Under the pieces are notes generated by a model that was not told the origin of the DNA, ran no database searches, and saw nothing but the letters and a program-made list of their open reading frames with translations. From NCBI RefSeq assembly GCF_965221685.1, contig NZ_OZ244907.1: a stretch of 64,000 nt of DNA. The stretch is one strand, 5' to 3'. The DNA comes from Palauibacter sp022826685 (GTDB lineage: Bacteria; Gemmatimonadota; Gemmatimonadetes; Palauibacterales; Palauibacteraceae). Positions 1-7,524 of this stretch are shown one piece after another. Position 1 is the stretch's first letter; each line of letters opens with the position of its first letter. The position numbers and the translations under genes are program-made.

Positions 1-147
1 GTCCGCGGTCTTGTCCCGGAGCTGGATCGCGGGCGCACCGGCGTCCACGCATTCGGCCACGACCTGCTCGAGGGAACGACCGCAGGTGGGCCGCGGGTGC
101 GTGATCACCATCAGAGGCCAGCCATCCGACGCGGGCGAGCCGGGCAT
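1..147 (-). CDS. thiE: Thiamine-phosphate synthase, N-terminal fragment
   Basis: This is the first 49 codons of a minus-strand gene that runs off the left edge. I translated it by hand. It opens with an ATG at 147 preceded by an AGAAGGA ribosome site. The visible part reads LMVITHPRP, then an alpha helix, then GAPAIQLRDK. This is the first beta strand and the GAxxIQLR(E/D)K strand of the ThiE/TenI TIM barrel. ThiE couples the thiazole phosphate to hydroxymethylpyrimidine diphosphate to make thiamine phosphate in the cytoplasm. The gene starts 13 bases after the mltG stop, so it is probably the last cistron of the ruvX-mltG operon. TenI-type aminase cannot be excluded because the catalytic C-terminal part is missing. 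Confidence 0.75.
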   Translation of the reverse strand, partial: MPGSPASDGWPLMVITHPRPTCGRSLEQVVAECVDAGAPAIQLRDKTAD

Positions 148-160
148 GGTCCTTCTCGTC

Positions 161-1192
161 CTACCGTTCCGCCGGCTCGCGGTCGAGGCGTATCCGGTTT
201 ATCGCGTTGTTGTGCTCGCGCAGGGTCCGGGTGAATTCGTGCGAGCCGTCGTTTCGCGCCACAAAGAAGATGTACTCGTGGTCGGCGGGCTGGAGAGCGG
301 CGTGCAGCGACGCCGCGCCCGGCGAAGCGATGGGCCCGGGCGGCAGTCCCTGCTGCGTGTAGGTGTTGTAGGGGTGATCGGCGACGGAGTCGATGTCCCG
401 GTAGAGCAGACGCGCGCGCGGCTCGCCGAGGGCGTACTGGACCGTGGGATCCGCCTGCAGCAGCATGTCGCGCTGAAGGCGGTTCCAATAGACTCCCGCG
501 ACCACCGAACGCTCGTCGTCCCACCGGACTTCCTTCTCGACGATGCTCGCGAGCGTCACGATCTCTCGTTCATCCAGGCCGAGCGCGGCAGCTTGAGCGC
601 GCTCCTCGATCCCCCAGAAATCCCTGTATCGTCCGACGATCGCCTGGACGATGACCGGGAGTCCGACACCATCGGCGAATCGATACGTCTCCGGGAACAG
701 GTACCCCTCCAGCGTGGGGCCCGGCACGCCCAGCTCCCCGACCCGCTTCGGATTCGTCAGGTAGGCCAGGACGGCCGAGGTCGAATCGCCGACGTACTCG
801 GCCAGGCGTTCCGCCACCTGCGGGACCCGAAGGCCCTCCGGGATCGTGAGCGGCGTTGTAACGACGGCTCCGGTTCGGAGCACCTCGAGCAGGTAGGTGT
901 ACGAGGCGCCGCGCGGAATCTCGTACCGGCCGGCCTTCAGCTGCCGCCCCTGACCCTTGAGGCGCACGTACGCGTCGAAGATCCGGGGATGGAAGATCAG
1001 CTCCTGCGTCCGGAGCACGTCCGCGACATCGAGCGACGCGGCGCCATCCGGGACGAGGACCTCGACCACCGACCCATCGGGAACGCCGCGGCCCCGGAAC
1101 TCGGCGGAGACGAACCCGTATGCCACGGGCGCCATGGCGGCGAGAGCGGCGAGGAGCAGGCGAATGCCCGTTCCCTTCGACTGGCGTTTCAT
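161..1192 (-). CDS. mltG: Endolytic murein transglycosylase MltG
   Basis: The product is 343 residues with an N-terminal membrane anchor at about 10-30. A LysM-like segment follows, then the YceG/MltG catalytic domain. Visible family motifs are IPEGLRVPQVAERL near 115, LEGYLFPETY near 160 with the conserved Glu, ASIVEKE near 215 with the catalytic Glu, and the DPTVQYALG and YNTYTQQGLPPGPIASPG segments near 250-290. MltG cuts nascent glycan strands in the inner membrane and ends peptidoglycan polymerisation. It overlaps the upstream ruvX stop by four bases (ATGA) and is followed closely by thiE, so the three are probably co-transcribed. A class A PBP, its usual functional partner, lies 2.3 kb away. 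Confidence 0.93.
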   Translation of the reverse strand: MKRQSKGTGIRLLLAALAAMAPVAYGFVSAEFRGRGVPDGSVVEVLVPDGAASLDVADVLRTQELIFHPRIFDAYVRLKGQGRQLKAGRYEIPRGASYTYLLEVLRTGAVVTTPLTIPEGLRVPQVAERLAEYVGDSTSAVLAYLTNPKRVGELGVPGPTLEGYLFPETYRFADGVGLPVIVQAIVGRYRDFWGIEERAQAAALGLDEREIVTLASIVEKEVRWDDERSVVAGVYWNRLQRDMLLQADPTVQYALGEPRARLLYRDIDSVADHPYNTYTQQGLPPGPIASPGAASLHAALQPADHEYIFFVARNDGSHEFTRTLREHNNAINRIRLDREPAER

Positions 1193-1653
1193 GAACCGCG
1201 AGGGACGCCGGCACCGGCAGGGGTGCTGCGCAGGTAAGCGGAGAGCATCAACGCCGCGGCCATTTCGTCCGTCCGGCCCTTCCGCCGCCGTCGGCCTCGA
1301 GGCAAGTCCATGCTGAGGATCTCTCGTTCCGCCCGGGCGGTGGAAAGCCGCTCATCCCACTCGATCGTTCGTACTCCCGTCGCTTCCTCCAGAGCCCGGG
1401 CGAAAGCCCGCGCCTCTTCAGCCATCTCCCCCGCGGTCCCATCCATCGAGAACGGAATACCCACGAGGATGGCGGACGGATCCATTTCTGCCACGAGTTC
1501 GGTCAGCGCGCCCGGGATTGCGGTTCCCGGAGCCCGTCGGTTGGACCTCTCCACCACGCCGTGGGGTGCCGCGATCGTCCGTGTCGGATCCGTGACGGCC
1601 ACCCCGATGCGGCGCCGGCCGTAGTCGAGCGCCATCAAACGACCGCGGGGCAT
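1189..1653 (-). CDS. ruvX: Putative pre-16S rRNA nuclease / Holliday junction resolvase-like RuvX (YqgF)
   Basis: The product is 154 residues, the usual length for YqgF/RuvX. It opens with MALDYGRRRIGVAVTD, the RNase H-like first strand carrying the catalytic Asp. ILVGIPFSMDG follows, then EWDERLSTARAE and a C-terminal KGRTDEMAAALML segment with the final acidic residue. The family processes the 5' end of 16S rRNA. I start at the ATG at 1653 because the longer open frame upstream only overlaps the preceding gene and adds an Arg-rich stretch without family similarity. It lies 2 bases after the stop of the V4R-like gene and overlaps mltG by four bases. Confidence 0.9.
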   Translation of the reverse strand: MPRGRLMALDYGRRRIGVAVTDPTRTIAAPHGVVERSNRRAPGTAIPGALTELVAEMDPSAILVGIPFSMDGTAGEMAEEARAFARALEEATGVRTIEWDERLSTARAEREILSMDLPRGRRRRKGRTDEMAAALMLSAYLRSTPAGAGVPRGS

Positions 1654-1655
1654 GC

Positions 1656-2153
1656 TCAGTGCGCCCGGTCCCCGGCCCGCGATTGACCGCCGGTCCGCAG
1701 TCGTTCGATCGCCTCCGCGGATCCGAACACGAACCAGCATGGCTCCCCGCCGCCGCTGCATTGCACCTCGGCGACTTCCACCGTGCGGTCCGCCACGCGG
1801 CTCAGAACGCCGCGCAACAGCGCGGCCGAAAAGTGGCAGCGAACATTCCCGGCCGCCGTCGCCTCCGGCGGGTCACGCCAGGCGATGGCGGCGGATGCTC
1901 CTCCCCCGGGCTTGAACGATATCGATCCGAGGCCCGCATTCCGGAGGATCTCGTCGAGAAAAGCCCAGAACTCCGCCGCCGAAAGCGCGTCCGGCGAGTC
2001 GCCGAGGAGGGCGACGGCCTCCGCTCCGGTACGGTCCCCCGCCTCGTTCAACGCCGCGATACCGGCGTCGCCCAGGCTCGCGCAACGGCGAAAGAGATCC
2101 GCGAGGACCGACCTCGGCAGGATGACGGAAGGAACCTGCGTGGGGGTGATCAT
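1656..2153 (-). CDS. V4R-domain-like protein of unknown role
   Basis: The product is 165 residues and soluble, with no signal peptide. The C-terminal 70 residues resemble the 4-vinyl-reductase (V4R) small-molecule-binding fold. They contain a CHFSAALLRGVLSR helix, then VEVAEVQCSGGGEPCWFVF, which matches the family pattern of Glu-x-x-Cys, a GxG/GD turn and Cys-x-Phe. V4R domains occur in chlorophyll reductases, XylR-type regulators and TRAPP-related proteins; here there is no attached effector domain. I place the start at the ATG at 2153. A promoter-like element ends only 8 bases upstream, so the mRNA may be leaderless. It is the first gene of the run to ruvX, mltG and thiE. The family call is by eye and moderate. 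Confidence 0.6.
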   Translation of the reverse strand: MITPTQVPSVILPRSVLADLFRRCASLGDAGIAALNEAGDRTGAEAVALLGDSPDALSAAEFWAFLDEILRNAGLGSISFKPGGGASAAIAWRDPPEATAAGNVRCHFSAALLRGVLSRVADRTVEVAEVQCSGGGEPCWFVFGSAEAIERLRTGGQSRAGDRAH

Positions 2154-2161
2154 CGCCGAAA

Positions 2162-2190
2162 AAGCTAGACAGGGGGCCGGGGCCGGACAA
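2162..2190 (-). promoter_or_regulatory. Predicted promoter for the V4R-ruvX-mltG-thiE operon
   Basis: Read on the minus strand there is TTGTCC (2190-2185), a 17-base spacer, and TAGCTT (2167-2162). The -10 box ends 8 bases before the ATG at 2153, which would put the transcript start at or next to the start codon. The same box pair occurs in three other gaps of this window. Confidence 0.5.
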
Positions 2191-2202
2191 GGTTGGCGCC
2201 CC

Positions 2203-3504
2203 ATGCTCCCCACCCGGATCATCGAGAGGAAGCGAGACGGCGGGCGGCTCTCTTCCGACGAACTCGAGGCCTTCCTGCGCGCATATCTTCAGGGAGACGT
2301 CGCCGAGTATCAGATGTCCGCCTTCCTCATGGCCGCGTTCATCCGCGGGCTGGATCCCGCCGAGCTCTCCGTGCTCCTGCGGGAGATCATCGACTCCGGG
2401 GCGCGACTGCGGTTCGAGGACGATGGCCCACCGGCGGTCGACAAGCACTCCACCGGCGGCGTCGGCGACAAGGTCTCGCTCATCCTGGCGCCTCTCCTGG
2501 CCGAAGCCGGACTTCGCGTCCCCATGATGTCGGGTCGCGGTCTCGGACATACCGGGGGGACACTGGACAAGCTCGAGGCGATCCCCGGCTTCGACGTGTC
2601 CGTGGATCTGGCACGGTTCCGGGTCATTCTCGATGAGGTCGGGTGCGCGATGATCGGCCAGACGAAGGAAATCGCGCCGCTCGACGGACGTCTCTACGCC
2701 CTCCGGGACGTGACGGGAACCGTGCCTTCCCCACCCCTGATCGCGGCCTCGATCGTCTCCAAGAAGGTGGCGGAAGGGATCGAGGCGCTCGTGCTCGACG
2801 TGAAGTGCGGGCGTGGCGCCTTCATCACCGACCTCGAGCAAGCGCGTGGGCTGGCGCGGACCATGGTCGACCTCGCGGTCGCCGAGGGGGTACGGACGAG
2901 CGCGCTCCTCACCGCAATGAACGCCCCCCTGGGCCGCACCGTCGGCAACGCGCTGGAGGTGCGCGAGGCGATCGAGACGTTGAGAGGCGGCGGGCCCGCG
3001 GATCTGCGCGAGGTCACGCTCGCGCTGAGCGCCGAGCTACTCGTCTCCGTCGGTCGCGCTCCCGGCGCCGAAGAGGCTGCGGCGGAGCTTGGCGCGATCC
3101 TGGATGGCGGGGCCGCGCTCGAGCGCTTCGTGCGGCTCATCGAGGTCCAGGGAGGGGATCCGAGGGTGGCGGACGATCCCGGGCGCCTCCCCACGGCCCC
3201 GGTCCGCGAACCCTTCCGAGCCCCCGGCTCCGGCTGGCTCGATGTCCACGCTCGCAGGGTGGGCGTCGCTTCGGTGGAGCTCGGGGCCGGTCGCCGGCGC
3301 GTCGAGGATGCGGTCGATCCGAGGGTGGGGTTCGAGTTTCACCGCCGCGCCGGCGACAGAGTTGCCGAAGGCGAGCCTCTCGTCACCGTACACGCGGCGG
3401 ACACGGCGAGCGCCGCGACGGCCGCCCACCGCCTCGCGAACGCGATCCGAGTCTCTCCCGAGCCGGCCGCGCCGCAACCGCTGATTCTGGAGCGGATCGC
3501 CTGA
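2203..3504 (+). CDS. deoA: Thymidine / pyrimidine-nucleoside phosphorylase
   Basis: The product is 433 residues, full length for the family. It carries KHSTGGVGDK (81-90, phosphate-binding signature) and SGRGLGHTGGTLDKLE (about 110-125, the family signature). DVKCGRGAF lies near 200 and a C-terminal barrel-sandwich domain contains EGEPLVTVHA. The enzyme splits thymidine or uridine with phosphate to give the base and (deoxy)ribose-1-phosphate in nucleoside salvage. The open frame extends 140 codons further upstream, but that stretch is antisense to the V4R gene. The ATG at 2203 begins exactly at the family's N-terminal helix. It is divergent from the V4R operon with only 49 bases between starts. 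I cannot separate DeoA from the broader-specificity Pdp by eye. Confidence 0.92.
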   Translation: MLPTRIIERKRDGGRLSSDELEAFLRAYLQGDVAEYQMSAFLMAAFIRGLDPAELSVLLREIIDSGARLRFEDDGPPAVDKHSTGGVGDKVSLILAPLLAEAGLRVPMMSGRGLGHTGGTLDKLEAIPGFDVSVDLARFRVILDEVGCAMIGQTKEIAPLDGRLYALRDVTGTVPSPPLIAASIVSKKVAEGIEALVLDVKCGRGAFITDLEQARGLARTMVDLAVAEGVRTSALLTAMNAPLGRTVGNALEVREAIETLRGGGPADLREVTLALSAELLVSVGRAPGAEEAAAELGAILDGGAALERFVRLIEVQGGDPRVADDPGRLPTAPVREPFRAPGSGWLDVHARRVGVASVELGAGRRRVEDAVDPRVGFEFHRRAGDRVAEGEPLVTVHAADTASAATAAHRLANAIRVSPEPAAPQPLILERIA

Positions 3505-3532
3505 ACGGCCGCAGTTTTTCTGCTACGGACTG

Positions 3533-5731
3533 CTAGTGTCGCGCGAAATCTCGCCCGCCGGGGGCGCGCGCGCTCCACGGCCCGTGCTCGTCGCACGTCT
3601 CGGTCGGTTCCGTCCCCTCGAGGTAGATCTCCACGTAACTGGCCTCGATCGGACACCAGCGCGTGGACAGCAGCCCCGTGGTCTCGTCCACGATCCGCTC
3701 GATGAGACCGGGCGGCCGCTCCCACGGGTCGGGGTGTTCGTGCGTCTCGTAGTAGTGTGCGAGCACTGCGGCTCCGACCGGCGCCGCCGTGCCTCCGCCC
3801 GTGGCGCCGTTGTAGATGCGTCGCGGCCGGTCGAGCCCGATCCACGTCGTCGTCACGAGGTCTGGCGTGAATCCGACGAACCATGTGTTGGTCGCATCGT
3901 TCGTCGTTCCCGTCTTGCCCGCCACCGGAACGGAGAAGGGAATCGCATAGCGAGACCTCACCGCCAGCGTCCCGGTCCCCCGGTCCACCGCATCGCGCAG
4001 CATGGACTGGGCGATCCAGGCGATGTCCGGCTCCAGTACCCGCTCACGCTGGACCCGGCTCTCCCAGAGCACGCGGCCGTCCTTGCTCTCCACGCGCAGA
4101 ATCGAGCGGGGAGAGACCCGGACGCCGAGGTTCGCGAAGGTGCTGTAGGCGCTGGCGATCTCGATCGGACGAACGTCCATCGAGCCGATCGCGGCCGACG
4201 GCACCCGCGGGACCGTCGATGAAATGCCCATGCGCTCGGCCATCTGCGCGAACGACTCCTCGCCGACGCGCTGTCCCAGCTTGACCGCCACGATGTTGAT
4301 GGACCGGGCCAGCGCTCGCCGCAGGGTCAGCGGGCCCTTGAAATCGTTGTCGAAGTTGCGTGGCGCGTAGGGATCGCCGCCGACATTCTCGAGATAGTAC
4401 GGCTGGTCGTAGATGATCTCCGAGGCCGGGATGCCGGCCGCGATCGCCGTCGCGAACACGAACGGCTTGAACACGGAACCCGGCTGCCGGATGGCCTGGG
4501 TCGCGCGGTTGAACTCGGAGTCGCCGAAATCGCGCCCGCCCACCATCGCGCGCACGTCGCCGGTCGCCGCGTCCAGCGCGATGAACATCCCCTGCACGTA
4601 GGGCATCTCCGCGCCTCCGCGGCTCACCTGGTACAGGCTGTCGGGCGGCCAAGCCCGCACTTCCTCGAAGGTGACGCCGGAATAGGCCGGGTGGCGGTCC
4701 ACCCACTCCAGCTGGGCGAGGAGCGCGGAGTCCGCGACCGTCTGGAGATCCGGGTCGAGCGTCGTGTAAACGCGGAACCCCTTCTCGTAGATGTCGGTGC
4801 CGTATCGGTCGTAGAGCCGCTGCCGCACCCATTCCACGAAGTAGGGCGCGTCCTGCTCGATGCGGGCTCCCCTTGCGAGTTCCAGCGGGTAGGCCTTCGC
4901 CGCCTCGGCGTCCTCGATGCTCACGAGTCCCTGCGCGGCCATGAGTTGAAGGACGAGATTGCGCCGCCCGACGGCCCGCTCGGGGCGGCGGATCGGGTTG
5001 TATCCGGCGGGATTCCGCGGGATGGCCGCGAGCAGCGCCGCCTCCGGCAGATTGAGCTGCGCGGCGGTCTTTCCGAAGTAGCGCTCCGCCGCGGCCTGGA
5101 CCCCGAACACCCCGTCGAAGTTGATCTGGTTGAGGTAGGCCTCGAGGATCTCCCACTTGCTGTACGCGCGCTCGAGATCGATTGCGACCCGCATCTCGCG
5201 GAGCTTCCTCCGGACGCTGATGTCGCGCCGGTTCACGGAGCTCTCGAACATGTTGCCCGCGAGCTGCTGCGTGATCGAACTCCCGCCCGCGGCCCCGTAC
5301 CCCCTCATCAGGAAATCGAAAAAGGCCCGGGTCGTCCGCAGGAGGTCCACCCCGGCGTGCCCCCAGAAGCGCTTGTCCTCGACGGCGATGAAGGCGTTGT
5401 ACACATGGCGCGGAAGCGCCTCCATCCGGATGGGCGTCCGTCGTTCGATGGCGAGTTCCGCGAGGAGCGATCCGTCCGCCGCGAAGAGTTTCGTCGCTTC
5501 CCTGGGTTCGAAGGCGTAGATCTGGGCGATGGAGGGACACTCGTCGCACACGTGCGTCCACCCGCGCCATGCCACCCCCGCACCCAGTCCGCCGCCGATC
5601 AGAACAGCGAGCATCAGAGCCCGGCGCAGGTGGCTCCGCTTCCGGGACGTCCGTCCCCCGGGCGTCCGCTTCCGGGACGTCCGCTTCTTTGCGCCCCGCG
5701 ACCGGCGCGCGCCTCGTCGTCGACGGATCAT
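3533..5731 (-). CDS. Class A penicillin-binding protein (PBP1A family)
   Basis: The product is 732 residues. It has a very basic cytoplasmic tail (1-37), one membrane helix (about 38-55) and a periplasmic CDEC pair (62-65). The glycosyltransferase 51 domain follows, with catalytic Glu118 in VEDKRFWGH and GGSSITQQ after it. The transpeptidase domain has the SxxK motif PGSVFK (Ser419, Lys422), SIN near 477 and KTGT near 605. It polymerises and cross-links peptidoglycan. I prefer the ATG at 5731, which follows a run of seven G; a GTG at 5773 would add 14 residues. A short Cys-containing tail (RWCPIEASY, then CDEHG) lies after the transpeptidase. It converges on deoA with 28 bases between and diverges from tyrS. 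Confidence 0.95.
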   Translation of the reverse strand: MIRRRRGARRSRGAKKRTSRKRTPGGRTSRKRSHLRRALMLAVLIGGGLGAGVAWRGWTHVCDECPSIAQIYAFEPREATKLFAADGSLLAELAIERRTPIRMEALPRHVYNAFIAVEDKRFWGHAGVDLLRTTRAFFDFLMRGYGAAGGSSITQQLAGNMFESSVNRRDISVRRKLREMRVAIDLERAYSKWEILEAYLNQINFDGVFGVQAAAERYFGKTAAQLNLPEAALLAAIPRNPAGYNPIRRPERAVGRRNLVLQLMAAQGLVSIEDAEAAKAYPLELARGARIEQDAPYFVEWVRQRLYDRYGTDIYEKGFRVYTTLDPDLQTVADSALLAQLEWVDRHPAYSGVTFEEVRAWPPDSLYQVSRGGAEMPYVQGMFIALDAATGDVRAMVGGRDFGDSEFNRATQAIRQPGSVFKPFVFATAIAAGIPASEIIYDQPYYLENVGGDPYAPRNFDNDFKGPLTLRRALARSINIVAVKLGQRVGEESFAQMAERMGISSTVPRVPSAAIGSMDVRPIEIASAYSTFANLGVRVSPRSILRVESKDGRVLWESRVQRERVLEPDIAWIAQSMLRDAVDRGTGTLAVRSRYAIPFSVPVAGKTGTTNDATNTWFVGFTPDLVTTTWIGLDRPRRIYNGATGGGTAAPVGAAVLAHYYETHEHPDPWERPPGLIERIVDETTGLLSTRWCPIEASYVEIYLEGTEPTETCDEHGPWSARAPGGRDFARH

Positions 5732-5875
5732 CCCCGTTCCCCCCCTGCGTTCTCCCGGCCGTTCACTCTTCACCCCTCGCGTCGAACCGCCGACGGCCCG
5801 ATTCTATCGTCACGCCGTCCCCGGCGGGAGCGACCCGCGACGGGACGATAGGGAATATACCGACACCAGGCGCAG

Positions 5876-7087
5876 ATGTTTCTCCCCGTAGACGAACAGA
5901 TCCGCCGGATCCGGGCGGGAGCCGAGTCCATCGTCCCCGAAGACGAACTCGTGGCCAAGCTCGAGCGTTCGGCGCGAGAGGATCGGCCTCTCCTTATTAA
6001 ACAGGGGTTCGATCCGACCCGCCCCGATCTCCACATCGGCCACGGCGTGTCGATCCACAAGCTGCGGACATTCCAGGAACTCGGCCACCGCGTGGTCTTC
6101 GTGATGGGCGACTTCACGGCCCGCGTGGGTGACCCGAGCGGAAGGGACGAGACGCGGCCGATGCTGTCCGAGGAGGAGATCGAGTCGAACCTGGCCACCT
6201 ACGAGGACCAGGTATTCCGCATCCTCGATCCGGAGGCGACGGAGATCCGGAAGAACAGCGAATGGCTCGCCGGGCTCGCGTTGGCGGACATCCTGCGGCT
6301 GACCTCGCAGTACACCGTCGCCCGCATGCTCGAGCGCGACGATTTCGCCGCGCGCCATCGGGAGGGTCGTCCCATCAGCCTCGTCGAGTTCCTCTATCCG
6401 ATGATGCAGGCGTACGACTCCGTCGCGCTGCGGGCCGACGTCGAACTCGGGGGCACCGATCAGCGGTTCAACCTGCTGCTGGGGAGAACGCTTCAGGAGC
6501 GCGCGGGCCAGGAGCCGCAGGTGTGCCTCATCATGCCGCTTCTGCGCGGGACCGACGGGCATCGGAAGATGTCCAAGAGCTACGGCAACTACGTCGGTAT
6601 CGCGATGGAGGCGGGCGAGACGTTCGGGCGAGTGATGTCGATCCCGGACACCCTGCTCGACGAGTGGCTCGTGCTCGTATCGAGCGCCTCCGGCGAGGCG
6701 CTCGCGACCCGCCGCGCCCAGGCGGAGACCGATCCGCTCGCCGCCAAGCGATGGCTGGCCGGGGACCTCGTGGCCCGCTACCACGGCGCGGCCGCGGCCG
6801 ACGAGGCACGGGAAGCGTTCGACCGCCTGCACCGGCGCCGGGAGGTGCCGGAGGATGTCCCTGCCGTATCGCTCTCGCTCGGAAAGCGGGAGACGCTCTG
6901 GATCGCGCACATCCTTCGCGATTCGGGGCTCGCGGCCTCCTCCTCGGAGGCGGGTCGCCTCATACGCCAGGGCGCGGTGCGGGTGGACGGGAGCGTGATC
7001 CGGGAGGGCGACCTCCGCCTGGGAGAGGGCGAGTATCTCGTGCAGCGCGGCAAACGAACCTTCGCGCGGGTCACTCTAACGGACTAG
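5876..7087 (+). CDS. tyrS: Tyrosine-tRNA ligase
   Basis: The product is 403 residues. It has the class I HIGH motif as LHIGHG (52-57), GGTDQRFN near 198 for substrate binding, KMSKS near 231, and a C-terminal S4 RNA-binding domain from about 335 (SGLAASSSEAGRLIRQGAVRVDG). The KMSKS form and overall layout fit the TyrZ-like branch rather than the shorter TyrS with KFGKS. It charges tRNA-Tyr. It diverges from the PBP gene across a 144-base gap, in which I see no clear -35/-10 pair. No T-box-like leader is visible. The next gene is 437 bases downstream. Confidence 0.95.
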   Translation: MFLPVDEQIRRIRAGAESIVPEDELVAKLERSAREDRPLLIKQGFDPTRPDLHIGHGVSIHKLRTFQELGHRVVFVMGDFTARVGDPSGRDETRPMLSEEEIESNLATYEDQVFRILDPEATEIRKNSEWLAGLALADILRLTSQYTVARMLERDDFAARHREGRPISLVEFLYPMMQAYDSVALRADVELGGTDQRFNLLLGRTLQERAGQEPQVCLIMPLLRGTDGHRKMSKSYGNYVGIAMEAGETFGRVMSIPDTLLDEWLVLVSSASGEALATRRAQAETDPLAAKRWLAGDLVARYHGAAAADEAREAFDRLHRRREVPEDVPAVSLSLGKRETLWIAHILRDSGLAASSSEAGRLIRQGAVRVDGSVIREGDLRLGEGEYLVQRGKRTFARVTLTD

Positions 7088-7524
7088 CCAGGGCCCTGAG
7101 ACCCCGGGTTTCAAGAGCCCGAGTGGCCCCGCACGGGGTCCCGCAACGGTCCTTCCGAGGGTCTTGCACGGGCCGAAGTCGGCGCTCATGTTGACCGGTC
7201 CCGTTCGTCGGGGAAGTAGTGGGTGTGCGCCGAAAGGCCGCGCGCCATGTGTGGGAATCGTCGAGCTTCGGAGTGCGGCGGGGAGCGCGGTTTCGGCTCG
7301 CTGCGCGTTGCGCATCCGGCATCGCGGCGTCCGGTACGTCGCAAAACGGTTCCGCCAATCGTTGTAAAGGAGTAGTGGCACGACACGACGCGCAGGTAAC
7401 GACGACCGGAAGGCTCTTTTGTTTGGTCTCGACGCGGTGTAATGACCCGGTCGCGTCGGGCGAGGGTTCGGCCCTCGAACAGGTTCGGGTCGCAGAGGAT
7501 CCCACTGCCACAGGAGGGAGATCC
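7088..7524 (+). other. 437-base intergenic leader before the first susC
   Basis: No gene is supported here. Near the start, GACCCCG (7100-7106) can pair with CGGGGTC (7134-7140), a possible end for the tyrS transcript but without a T tract. A weak promoter-like pair TTTTGT (7417-7422), 17 bases, TAATGA (7440-7445) lies 80 bases before susC. A hairpin CGAGGG/CCCTCG (7461-7477) follows. The frame of susC is open through much of this stretch and has an AAAGGAG-GTG at 7375, but using it would bury the signal peptide, so I treat the region as untranslated leader. Confidence 0.4.
7497..7524 (+). promoter_or_regulatory. Possible SD-sequestering stem at susC copy 1
   Basis: GGATC (7497-7501) and GATCC (7520-7524) bracket the AGGAGGGA ribosome site directly before the ATG at 7525. 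The same arrangement precedes susC copy 3 but not copy 2. The stem is only five base pairs, so its strength is modest. Confidence 0.3.

Noticed and set aside
6004..6030. A GGTTCGATCC string suggesting a tRNA T-arm
   Set aside because: It lies inside tyrS coding sequence and no acceptor or anticodon stem can be built around it.
7219..7524. An upstream extension of susC copy 1 by 102 codons
   Set aside because: The extension has no family similarity and would put the signal peptide inside the protein. The ATG at 7525 has a strong ribosome site and matches the other two copies.
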